From contig OX235270.1 of NCBI GenBank assembly GCA_944472135.2, positions 144,475,632 through 144,539,631 on the forward strand: a DNA stretch of 64,000 nt, written 5' to 3'. Origin of the DNA: Trichobilharzia regenti (lineage: Eukaryota > Platyhelminthes > Trematoda > Strigeidida > Schistosomatidae). Shown one piece after another: positions 22,288 through 32,347 of the stretch. A model generated the notes under the pieces. It was not told the origin of the DNA, made no database searches, and saw only the letters and a program-made list of their open reading frames with translations. Position 1 is the stretch's first letter. Each line of letters begins with the position of its first letter. Made by a program: the position numbers and the translations under genes.

Positions 22288-25200
22288 CTAGGTTGGAAAA
22301 TCGTCGCAGAGTTCATTTGCTAACTTCCTTCTATCAGCTATATCCTCAAATCTGAACGGCAACACGCCCATGTCATTGTATCGTAGAATATAGATGACCA
22401 ACAAACACACGACATATCTCATCAACCAAGTGTAGAAACAGAGTAATTTACACCAAAGATAATAACATTCAAATAGTAACTTGAAACTAGAAATGCCTTT
22501 ATTCGTGCAAGTCAATTTAACAATAACTCTCTCCTTTACACTTGGCTTATCCACACTAAATTGACCATTGATATTCGTCCCTTCAAACGAACTGATACTA
22601 CCATAGTCATTGCACAAGATACTTGAGTTGATGGGTGTCTGTTTCATTGTGGATGACAGCACCAACGATGACTGAGTGACACAAGGTGATGAACTTAGTG
22701 GTGGATCAGAAGCTGTTCTTGTTCGGATCTCAGATAGTTGTCCAACTGCAAGATTACCACTGTAACAACAGAAGACAAGGGCCAGGCAACAGATCGTTTT
22801 ATTATGAAAATCAACACGTATTTATACATCTTTCAACTACATTATTATAGACAAGCGCAGTCATCTGATTGGTTGTTTAGGTAGACAAACGCAGGCTTCT
22901 GATTGGTTGTTTCGGGATTCCTTGACACATAGAGTTCTCGCTGCGAATCATATTTTGCCACGTTTACTTTGCTGTGATTGGTTGTTGACTCAGGCTTGTT
23001 CATATTTTCTCACGGCCCATATTAGTGACCTAGACCTTAACGTAGATTAGTGCCAACCAATCGGCTAGCAGCCTGCTCTCACCACACTCGTCCCCCCGTC
23101 AAATACGTGCGACTGAAGTCGGCTTGATCTACTTGGTGCAGGCGTCATCGTTGGCTTGTCTCGCTGTATCCATTTCTGGAGCTCGCTGACGTTCACGCGC
23201 CTCTTATTGTTCGCCATTGCGACTGTGTCTGCGTAACCCCATCTCGAAGTGACCATATATGGTCCTTCCCACTTTGGAAACTGTTTGCCTGACCCTGTCG
23301 AACATTCGTCCATACTTCGGCTCACACTTTCATATGCTGCTTTCACCCGACCTCCCAGCAGCGTCCCAAGTAGCAGCTCCATCGCTGACAGATCTTGAAC
23401 GCCACTCAACTGCGCAGAAGCCTTGAAGTCCTGCCCGAAGATCCATATGTCTCCATCAAAAACAGCAGGGCATAGGCTTTCCATTTGTCGGTAGGCAGCG
23501 ACACCAAATGTAACAACAGAAGACAAGGGCCAGGCAACAGATCGTTTTATTATGAAAATCAACACGTATTTATACATCTTTCAACTACATTATTATAGAC
23601 AAGCGCAGTCATCTGATTGGTTGTTTAGGTAGACAAACGCAGGCTTCTGATTGGTTGTTTCGGGATTCCTTGACACATAGAGTTCTCTCTGCGAATCATA
23701 TTTTGCCACGTTTACTTTGCTGTGATTGGTTGTTGACTCAGGCTTGTTCATATTTTCTCACGGCCCATATTAGTGACCTAGACCTTAACGTAGATTAGTG
23801 CCAACCAATCGGCTAGCAGCCTGCTCTCACCACACCACCACTGCTGTCTTTCACTACTAGTTCGGGTTTAGCACTATCATCTGATGATAGGTGGGCTACA
23901 CGCTGATCAATTACACTGACTGTCTCACAAGTATGCACACCCTTTGGAACTGCATCTGCGTTCAATTCTACTTCACGTTGTAGTTGTACAGAACCTTTAT
24001 TTAACTTAGCAGTAGTAGGCATATCCCGCATCTCATCATGATCAACCAAAGACAAATCTGCACTATCATGATCATTACCACAAATATTCAATTTACTGTC
24101 AATTTCATCATTTTCAAACTCTTTAATAACAGAATTAGACAATTTTGGTTCCTCCACACAAACCCTAAAAGGATTTAAGCTTTCACTCTCACTAGTAATA
24201 CCTTGTAAACTTGTAGGGTCAGAACTGGACTCTGAAGCACCAACTCTATTCTGTGACACTCTATTCAACAATGGCTTACCAGTTGCAACTACAGACTTCC
24301 TGACCACACCGTTATCGTCACACAATTCGGAGTTAGACCTGGATTTCACATTTAGCTTATCACTGAACTTGCTCACTGGTTCACAGCTCACCTTTGTATG
24401 CACCTCTTGCAAACGAGTACAACACAACCGTGTTTGTCTTGCATCTTGTAACTCATCTGTTGAGGATGTACTACGAAAGCTGTTACACTCACTAGATCTA
24501 TATGCATTACTAGACATCATCGAGCCTTCTCGATATCCACCTCTCTGAGGCTTATTCGTCATCAATGAGTGCGTTTTACCCTCAGACTGCTCTATTCTAT
24601 GGGTGAGATGTAACAGACTGGCGAACTTGCTCATAGATTGATTGACACTATTGTTTACCAGTTTCAGGATATCATCAAACTTCGGCTCGATACCCTCATC
24701 CTCTATACGGGAGCTTATCTTCACCCACTTCCTTTGCAGTCGAGTAGGTAGACGTCTTGCTATTACTTCTAGTATAAAACTCGAGTTGAGGTCACTCACG
24801 CGATTCATCGAAATCATTCCATTCTTGTAAATTAGCAAATTATCTAAAAACTCAGTGAGTGCCTGAGAGTCATCCCGTAATTGACCACCATTATCCTTAA
24901 CAGCGTCGAATAATTTCCCTGCAATCATCGAAGGTCTTCCAAACCTTTGACGTAATATGCTCAGAGCCTCGTAGTAGCCCTCTTTTGGCTTCATAAACGT
25001 ACAGCACTGTATAGCTCTTGCAGCATCTCCAGTGCAATACCTCATCAAATACATCAATTTCAATTCATCACTTAATAAAAAACTACTCAACATGATCTCA
25101 AACTCCTTTACAAATTGTAAATAATCAGCTGGGTTTCCATCAAAACACCGTGGTTCTAATTTAGGGAGTTTGATGTTCCTATTATCCCTGAACGGCGAAA

Positions 25201-25321
25201 CAGTAACATCAACCATGTCATGCTTAACATCAGACACATCGTTACAAGTAACAGACAAGTCGCCATGACTTACTTTCCTGTTTGTATCCAAGACACTCTG
25301 TCCCTTCTTTGACCCAGGCAT
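22288..25321 (-). pseudogene. BEL/Pao-like gag (DUF1759-type), copy 1, split by nested element
   Basis: The first part (25321-23835) gives about 495 codons. After removal of the nested element at 22761-23834, the tail continues from 22756 to the stop at 22288. The N-terminus MPGSKKGQSVLDTNRK precedes a DUF1759/Pao Gag core: LPKLEPRCFDGNPADYLQF, LMYLMRYCTGDAARAIQCC, LSILRQRFGRPSMI, ARRLPTRLQRKWVKISSR. Codon 214 is AAG (24680-24682), whereas the other four copies have UAA. The C-terminal part contains the hydrophobic run LLFECYYLWCKLLCFYTWLM and CLLVIYIL. I see no zinc knuckle. The likely role is a particle-forming capsid protein. It is the only copy without the conserved stop, but it is broken by the insertion. 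Confidence 0.82.
22761..23834 (-). mobile_element. 1.07-kb non-autonomous Ty3/gypsy derivative nested in BEL-like copy 1
   Basis: Two 326-bp LTRs (22761-23086 and 23509-23834) differ at one base that I can see, so insertion is recent. The duplicated site is CCAC (22757-22760, 23835-23838); a 5-bp reading is possible if the LTR ends one base earlier. On the minus strand the LTR reads TGTGGTGAGAGC...TTGTTACA. It is followed by TTTGGTGTCGCTGCC, a good primer-binding site, and GACGGGGGGACGAG precedes the 3' LTR as a polypurine tract. The 422-bp inside encodes a gag-like start joined to an integrase-tail-like piece (KWEGPYMVTS). It has no RT, so it must use enzymes in trans. Confidence 0.85.
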
Positions 25322-25465
25322 TGTTGAACTTGACCCAATTCCAAAATAGTTCCAGATATTTCTTGTTCAAAGAGGACTTGACCGGCACCAGGAAAGATGA
25401 ACGGTGACTATCCAAACTTTCACCAACTGTCTGAATCCGCCAGATCTGTTACCATCGTCAGAAAC

Positions 25466-25825
25466 TGTCAGCAAAGTCTCATAAACCGTTAATGCCCAGC
25501 TCTCGCTACGCTCGGGCCCACGCTGTTCTTAGAAGATTTCTCAGAAACGCTTAGTTATAACGGACGAAAAAACCAAAACACCGATCTGCCGTTTGATATT
25601 TCTTTATTGTTACAAACATATAAAAGGAATAAGCGAACTAAGCAAACTAAGGTCTGAAAACTAATATTACAATAAATCATTGTTACTTCTGACGGTTTCA
25701 ATCTCTTTCTGAAACAGCGACCGATGAGACGATGACTGTCGAATTGATGCTTCCGCGAAAATTGGGGAAGTTGATTTTAAGCAAACAACCAAGAATTGAT
25801 CGTTCAATCTTCAACTCCATTGACA
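25466..25825 (-). repeat. 5' LTR of BEL-like copy 1
   Basis: 360 bp, TGTCA...TGACA, followed (right) by the GATAC duplication and CR1 sequence. The internal region begins GTTTCTGACGATGG. No convincing TGG-type primer site directly abuts the LTR. Confidence 0.85.
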
Positions 25826-25871
25826 GATACTGTTTATATATATTATGAATAGGAGTGGGCCTAATACACTT

Positions 25872-26342
25872 NNNNNNNNNNNNNNNNNNNNNNNNNNNNN
25901 NNNNNNNNNNNNNNNNNNNNNNNNNNNNNNNNNNNNNNNNNNNNNNNNNNNNNNNNNNNNNNNNNNNNNNNNNNNNNNNNNNNNNNNNNNNNNNNNNNNN
26001 NNNNNNNNNNNNNNNNNNNNNNNNNNNNNNNNNNNNNNNNNNNNNNNNNNNNNNNNNNNNNNNNNNNNNNNNNNNNNNNNNNNNNNNNNNNNNNNNNNNN
26101 NNNNNNNNNNNNNNNNNNNNNNNNNNNNNNNNNNNNNNNNNNNNNNNNNNNNNNNNNNNNNNNNNNNNNNNNNNNNNNNNNNNNNNNNNNNNNNNNNNNN
26201 NNNNNNNNNNNNNNNNNNNNNNNNNNNNNNNNNNNNNNNNNNNNNNNNNNNNNNNNNNNNNNNNNNNNNNNNNNNNNNNNNNNNNNNNNNNNNNNNNNNN
26301 NNNNNNNNNNNNNNNNNNNNNNNNNNNNNNNNNNNNNNNNNN
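25872..26342. other. Assembly gap (N run)
   Basis: 471 unknown bases. Left flank is CR1 ORF2 RT sequence, right flank is CR1 ORF1 C-terminal sequence, both minus strand. In the complete CR1 the corresponding points are far more than 471 bp apart, so the gap length is probably nominal. Confidence 0.95.
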
Positions 26343-27889
26343 CGGACTGGGTGTCTGCACATCGGAGTTGGTGTGCAATGAGGTGGTCCTAGGTGCCATG
26401 GGTCGTACCAGTGATTCGGGACACCTGGAAAATTTACCATGTGTTCCTGGATATAAGGGTAGTACAGGTTGGGCCTAGGTTGACGGTTAAAAGGCATAGC
26501 ATCAGAAGGTCTACCCATCCAACTGCTATTCGTCATACCGGTATACACCTTCGGGTTGTTTTTATAACTTAAAGGGAATTGTGAAGGAAGGTGCTTTGGC
26601 TGCAAGACTTTAGGAGTCTTGGAGCCTGACTTTCTATAAGGTGGAGCATGCGGAACACCTCCAGATGTACTTATGTTTCGAGAGGAGTTTTTCGTAACAA
26701 GTGATGGTTTGTTGGCATTCTTACTCTCAGCAGGCTTATTGAATACAAAGTATTCTTCCCCATCATTAGTCTCAACCCTGCGAAATTTGTTCATCGTGGT
26801 GAGGTTACTACGTTTGGGGGGAAATTTCTTAGAACAACTTGCAGAAGTTCTAGTCATTTTAACATCTTTCGATGAGGCTTTGTTTACAGGGGTACTGGTA
26901 TCTAAATCAGTTCCTAGTTCCATTGGCAGGTGTGGTTGTTGTGTAGTTTGCTGAATGCTAGTTTCAGCACTAGGTGTCTGTTGCTGTGCACGATCCTTAT
27001 TTGGTAAATCAAAACTAGAGCTAGAGGAGGTGACCAGGTTATTACTACGCATTATTCTGCGCTGACACGGTGTTTTATCCTGAGCTACGGTTATAGACTT
27101 ATAACTGCTATTCAGTCTTAAGTGATCCTGACATTTAGTAAACTTACTAGCATCAAGGGAATTACTGAATTTAAAAATGATTGGGCAATTAGCCTGGTTA
27201 GACTTTTTACGAAGTCGTTTGCATTCACATGGAACACTAGCCATGCCGCAACAAATCAGGATTTTGTGTCTTACAGTTTTCAGGGGCAGAGAGTCTGGGA
27301 CGTTGTAAACTATAGCTTGGTGAGAAGAGGTTATACGCTTCATCACCTCCGTAGCCAAGCAGTCAATCAGATTTTCAGCTTTATTTAGGTTGTCTGGAGA
27401 TATTTTAGGATGCCTTTCTAAAAGACAGGCTATTGGGTCTAAATTCAAAAGCTTATTTTGAGTTACATCCAGTAAAGACTTAACCTGGCCAATATCAGAA
27501 CGGCTCTCCGTGGTATTTGAGATTGGCAGTGACATACTATCAAACTGATCTAATTTTTTCTGAATTTCACTTACTTGCCTCTGCATATCTTTCAAAAGGA
27601 GGTTTAGTTTACAGAACTCAGAGTTCTCTAACAGAACATCTTTCACCTGTATCACAGGAGTGAGATCTGCACTCAAACCATTTTGAGAGCTAGTAGTTGA
27701 TACTGTATTACGAGGCGGTAATGCAGTTATAACCGAATTTAAGCCACTATCTAAAACAATTGTGTTTCTACGAACACGTTTTTTAGAGATTTGGACCATA
27801 ATTTCAAGAATTATATGACAATAAGCAGTAAATAAATTTCAGAGCAAACACGTGCAAAAATGTCACCAATTTCGAACGTACCGCCAGAG
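26343..27889 (-). pseudogene. CR1-A ORF1 and 5' end, right of the gap
   Basis: ORF1 starts at 27799 (MVQISKKRVRRNTIVLD) and is open for about 485 codons to the gap. It has the coiled-coil-type CKLNLLLKDMQRQVSEIQKKL, the RRM-like block AIVYNVPDSLPLKTVRHKIL with VPCECKRLRKK, CPIIFKFSNSLDASKF, then a long basic, low-complexity tail (YKNNPKVYTGMTNSSWMGR). The 5' end (CGGTACGTTCG) lies at about 27889, two bases from the gypsy B LTR. It may be the upstream half of the CR1 element at 19161-20971, though its ORF1 is a different subtype from the one at 14954-16630. Confidence 0.8.
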
Positions 27890-28067
27890 TATGTACACAA
27901 ACCGATTTTATATGTAGTTCGAAAACATTTGTCAATTTACTGTTTAAAATTACCCTGACACAATTTTAAAATTTGACTACTGCTATAATGCATAATGGAA
28001 TAAAAAGCACCATAATGCCACCTAATAAGTTTCTTTTCTTCTTTTTCAGAAAAAACGCTGACGTGGC

Positions 28068-28425
28068 TGTCAATCGCGTCTCATAAACCGTTAATGCCCA
28101 GCTCTCGCTACGCTCGGGCCCACGCTATTCCTTGAAGATTTCAGAAACGCTTGGTTATAACGGACGAAAAAACCAAAACACCGATCTGCTGCTTGATATT
28201 TCTTTATTGTTACACCAACATATAAAAAGAATAAGTGAACTAAGGTCTGAAAACAAATATTACAATAATAAATCATTGTATTACTTCTGACGATGTTTCA
28301 CTCTTCTTTCTGAACAGCGACCGATGAGATGATGACTGTCGTATTGATGCCTCCGCGAAAATTGGGGAAGTTGATTTTAAGCAAACAACCAAGAATTGAT
28401 CGTTCAATCTTCAACTACATTGACA
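28068..28425 (-). repeat. 3' LTR of BEL-like copy 2
   Basis: 358 bp, TGTCAATCGCG...CTACATTGACA on the plus strand. The adjoining internal bases are ACTCCCCGGC, the complement of a short purine-rich tract. Confidence 0.9.
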
Positions 28426-29127
28426 CTCCCCGGCAAAAAATGGATCCAACCCTTTTTCCTTCACGACCAAAACACGTTGACTTGGATGCCATTGAGAGAA
28501 CCTGGGTCACACGGACAGAGCTGAAATGGAAAACAAACAGAAAAGCCAACACACCACAAGCATACCCACAGCACAATCTCACACATCAATGACGACCTGC
28601 GCGTCCAGACAGAGACCTCCTCTTGACATCTTGCAACACAATCGCCACTTGCTAGAATGACTCTTGCAGAATGCAACGTGACCATAGCAGCACCTCACGA
28701 TACTCTACGCACATCCTCTTATCTACTCACTACCAATTACCACTGAAATCGCTTGTCACTCATTCTGCCTCAGTTCTAATAGCGGTGACGCATGCGAGCC
28801 TCAGTTGTTTACACTCTTTCTCCCCGGCGTGTCGGACCGCAGCTAACAATTATCTCCGTGTGCATTTCATTCTCAGCAATAGCCTAGCCTCCCCGGCGTA
28901 TACGACCCATCTGCTGTCCTTAACATCAATCCATTCATTCATGGATGTAGAAGACTCGAAACAACTTCAGAAATAATCACGACGAAAATTTTAACAAAAT
29001 TATGCAATAACAACAAGGTACGAAAACAACGAGTAAACACAATGAATCCAAAATACAACAATTGCTATGACACACCACACGTATATACAAATAGTACAAA
29101 CAACCTCGCCGATCATGTCTTGGTGGA

Positions 29128-29575
29128 ATTACCTTGAAGAATTGCAGGACTTACACCAGTACGCCTACAACCCTCCTCAGGTTGACGATTGTAATTTGTG
29201 GAATGTCCGGACACAAACAAGATTAACCAACAATTACATCAATTGGAACTCACACAATTATTTAACACAAACATATGTACAATCAACACATCAAATGTTG
29301 TGTATTCTGGCACGGCAAACTACCCTTGAAGAACTCTAGGACTTACAGCAGTACGCCTACATTTCCTCTCAGGTTGATGATCCAAGTGGAAGTCGTCCGG
29401 ACACAAACAGAATTACTAACAGCTAGATGACAGATGATATCAATTCAGTATGTACAAAATGAACATATGTACAAAATCACACACCAAGCACGTTGGACTG
29501 CTCATTGATGCGCTACCCTTTGAAGAACTGTAGGACTTACACCAGTACGCCTACAACCCTTCTCAGGTTGACGCC
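29128..29575 (-). repeat. Tandem hairpin units, BEL-like copy 2
   Basis: Three imperfect units starting about 29128, 29320 and 29517. On the minus strand each has CAACCTGAGAAGGGTTG (a 5-bp stem, CAACC/GGTTG, in the best unit) running into TGTAGG-CGTACTGGTGTAAGT-CCTACA. The stem pairs as TGTAGG/CCTACA in the unit next to gag and as TGTAGG/CCTGCA (one U-G) in the far unit. The middle unit is partly degraded. Confidence 0.65.
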
Positions 29576-31531
29576 CTAGGTTGGAAAATCGTCGCAGAGT
29601 TCATTTGCTGACTTCCTTCTATCAGCTATATCCTCAAATCTGAACGGTAACACGCCCATGTCATTGTATCGTAGAATATAGATGACCAACAAACACACGA
29701 CAAATCTCATCAACCAAGTGTAAAAACAGAGTAATTTACCCCAAAGATAATAACATTCAAATAGTAACTTAAAACTAGAAATGCCTTTATTCGTGCAAGT
29801 CAATTTAACAATTACTCTCTCGTTTACACTTGGCTTATCCTCACTAAACTGACCATTGATATTCGTTCTTTCAAACGAACTGATACTAGCATAGTCATTG
29901 CACAAGATACTTGAGTTGATGGGCGTCTTTTTCATTGTGGATGACAGCACCAACGACGACTGATTGATATCAGTTGATGAAGTTAGCGGTGGATCAAATG
30001 CTGTTGTTGCTCGGCTTTCAGAAGTTTGTCTACCTGCAAGATCACCACCACTGCTGTCTTTTACTATCAGCTCAGGTTTAGCACTAGCATCTGATGATAG
30101 GTGGGCTACGTGCTGATCAATCACACTGACGGTCTCACAAGTACGCATGCCTTCTGCAACTGCACCTGCATTTATTTCTACTTCACGTTCAAGTTGTACA
30201 GAACCTTTATTTAACTTAGCAGTAGTAGGTATTCCCTCAATTTCATCATGATCAACCAAAGACAAATCTGCACTACCATGATCATTATCACAAATATTCA
30301 CTTTACCGTCAACTTCATCATTTTCAAACTCTTTAATAACAGAAGTAGACAATTTTGGTTCCTCCTCACAAATCATTAAAGGTTTTACATCTTCAGTCTG
30401 ACTAGTAATACCTTGTAAACTTGTAGGGTCAGAACTGGACTCTGAAGCACCAACTCTATTCTGTGACACTCTATTCAACAATGGCTTACCAGTTGCAGCT
30501 ACAGACTTCCTGACCACACCGTTATCGTCACACAATTCGGAATAAGACCTGGATTTCACATTTAGCTTATCACTGAACTTGCTCACTGATTCACAGTTCA
30601 CCTTTGTACGCACCTCTTGCAAACGTGTGAAACACAACCGTGTTTGTCTTGCATCTTGCAACTCATCTGTTGAGGATGTACTACGAAACCTGTTGCACTC
30701 ACTATGTCTATATGCATTACTAGACATCATGGAGTCTTCTCGATATCCACCTCTCTGAGGCCTACTAGTCATCAATGATTGCATTTCGTTCTCAGACTGC
30801 TCTATTCTAGGGGTGAGATGTAACAGACTGGCGAACTTGCTCATAGATTGATTGACACTATTGTTTACCAGTTTCAGGATATCATCAAATTATGGCTCGA
30901 TACCCTCATCCTCCATACGGGAGCTTATCTTCACCCACTTCCTTTGCAGTCGAGTAGGTAGGCGTCTTGCTATTACTTCTAGTATAAAACTCGAGTTGAG
31001 GTCACTCATGCAACTCTTCGAAATCAATGCATTCTTGTAAATCAGCAAATTATCCAAAAACTCAGTGAGTGCCTGAGAGTCATCCTGTAACTGATCACCA
31101 TTACCCTTAACAGCCTCGAATAATTTCCCTGCAACCATCGAAGTTCTTCCAAACGTTTGACGTAGTATGCTCATAGCCTCATCGTAGCCCTCTTTTGGCT
31201 TCATAAGCTTACAGCACTGTATAGCTCTTGAAGCATCTCCAGTGCAATACCTCATCAAATACATCAATTTCAATTCATCACTTAATAAAAAATTACTCAA
31301 CATGATCTCAAACTCCTTTACAAATTGTAAATAATCAGCCGGGTTTCCATCGAAACACCGTGGTTCTAATTTAGGGAGTTTGATGTTCCTATTATCCCTG
31401 AACGGCGAAACAGTAACATCAACCATGTCATGCTTAACATCAGACACATCGTTACAAGTAACAGACAAGTCGCCATGACTTACTTTCCTGTTTGTATCCA
31501 AGACACTCTGTCCCTTCTTTGACCCAGGCAA
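29576..31531 (-). CDS. BEL/Pao-like gag with one in-frame UAA, copy 2
   Basis: From MPGSKKGQSVLDTNRK at 31531 the frame runs 213 codons to a UAA at 30890-30892. It then continues in the same frame for 437 codons to 29576, so it is 650 residues apart from that single stop. The first part holds most of the DUF1759/Pao core (FDGNPADYLQF, MYLMRYCTGDASRAIQCC, LRQTFGRTSM, LPTRLQRKWVKISSR). The stop falls inside the same fold, between GIEP and FDDILKLVNN. The second part is acidic and Ser-rich, then has a hydrophobic run at about 589-620 (LLFECYYLWGKLLCFYTWLM, VVCLLVIYIL) and a charged end. It is either a pseudogene or read through. I know no second protein that would need the hydrophobic tail. Confidence 0.78.
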
Positions 31532-31675
31532 TGTTGAACTTGACCCAATTCCAAAATAGTTCCAGATATTTCTTGTTCAAAGAGGACTTGACCGGCACCA
31601 GGAAAGATGAACGGTGACTATCCAAACTTTCACCAACTGTTTGAATCCGCCAGATCTGTTACCATCGTCAAAAAC

Positions 31676-32033
31676 TGTCAATCACGCCTCATAAACCGTT
31701 AATGCCCAGCTCTCGCTACGCTCGGGCCCACGCTATTCCTTGAAGATTTCAGAAACGCTTGGTTATAACGGACGAAAAAACCAAAACACCGATCTGCTGC
31801 TTGATATTTCTTTATTGTTACACCAACATATAAAAAGAATAAGTGAACTAAGGTCTGAAAACAAATATTACAATAATAAATCGTTGTATTACTTCTGACG
31901 ATGTTTCACTCTTCTTTCTGAACAGCGACCGATGAGATGATGACTGTCGTATTGATGCCTCCGCGAAAATTGGGGAAGTTGATTTTAAGCAAACAACCAA
32001 GAATTGATCGTTCAATCTTCAACTCCATTGGCA
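31676..32033 (-). repeat. 5' LTR of BEL-like copy 2
   Basis: 358 bp, TGTCAATCACG...CTCCATTGGCA on the plus strand. The terminal A to G change makes it imperfect. The internal region starts GTTTTTGACGATGG on the minus strand. Confidence 0.9.
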
Positions 32034-32347
32034 GTGGCCTTACTGGAACAGGGGAAAGACCATTTATCCAGACTTCTTATAAACGATGATAATTAGCCTG
32101 TTGCCCGGTTAACTTAATCCTGGATGGTTTGAAATAAACGCCTCTTCCTCGCCTTCTTTGTCTTCTTTTTCCCTTGGTTGTGGCTGTGGTCCGTATGTGT
32201 TACAGATACACGATCGTACTCTTCGCAAGTACCTTTTGGTTTCATGTTGTAGGCGTTGAGTAAACACAACGTCTATGCACATTATTAAAAGTGAAGAAGT
32301 GCTAGAATATACGTGTAGGCGAGTTTAGTCAAATAACGCACGCAACA

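Larger units (their letters stand above)
20972..25825 (-). mobile_element. BEL/Pao-like Gag-only LTR element, copy 1 (contains a nested element)
   Basis: LTRs lie at 20972-21335 (364 bp) and 25466-25825 (360 bp), both starting TGTCAGCAAAG and ending CCATTGACA. A perfect 5-bp duplication, GATAC, flanks it at 20967-20971 and 25826-25830. The CR1 host reads through when the element is removed. Minus orientation follows from gag direction and from the GC-rich purine run (GCCGGGGAG) just before the 3' LTR. Without the 1074-bp nested gypsy derivative and its 4-bp duplication, about 3.78 kb remains. No protease, RT or integrase is present. Confidence 0.88.
28068..32033 (-). mobile_element. BEL/Pao-like Gag-only LTR element, copy 2 (complete)
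   Basis: 3966 bp with LTRs of 358 bp at 28068-28425 and 31676-32033. The target duplication GTGGC is at 28063-28067 and 32034-32038. The right LTR ends TTGGCA rather than TTGACA. The two LTRs look almost identical. Inside are one gag region (31531-29576), tandem hairpin units (about 29128-29575) and a 3' untranslated segment. No pol is present. The insertion is in the 5' LTR of gypsy B, and the empty version of the site is in gypsy A near 3223, giving direct proof of boundaries. Confidence 0.93.
27892..32347 (+). repeat. 5' LTR of gypsy copy B, interrupted by BEL-like copy 2
   Basis: Two parts, 27892-28067 and 32039-32347, join to exactly 485 bp when the BEL-like element and one GTGGC are removed. 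This equals LTR A at 3049-3533, to which it is nearly identical. The primer site TGGTGAGCCT follows at 32351. Confidence 0.9.

Noticed and set aside
25440..25466. A primer-binding site directly next to the BEL-like 5' LTR
   Set aside because: Internal regions start GTTTCTGACG; the first TGG (TGGTAACAGATC in copy 1) is about a dozen bases in and not kept in copy 5, so no site is called.
25698..27799. Long frames spanning the N run (662, 233, 207 and 178 codons)
   Set aside because: They are open only because unknown bases cannot create stops. The ORF1 part to the right of the gap is real; the joined proteins are not.
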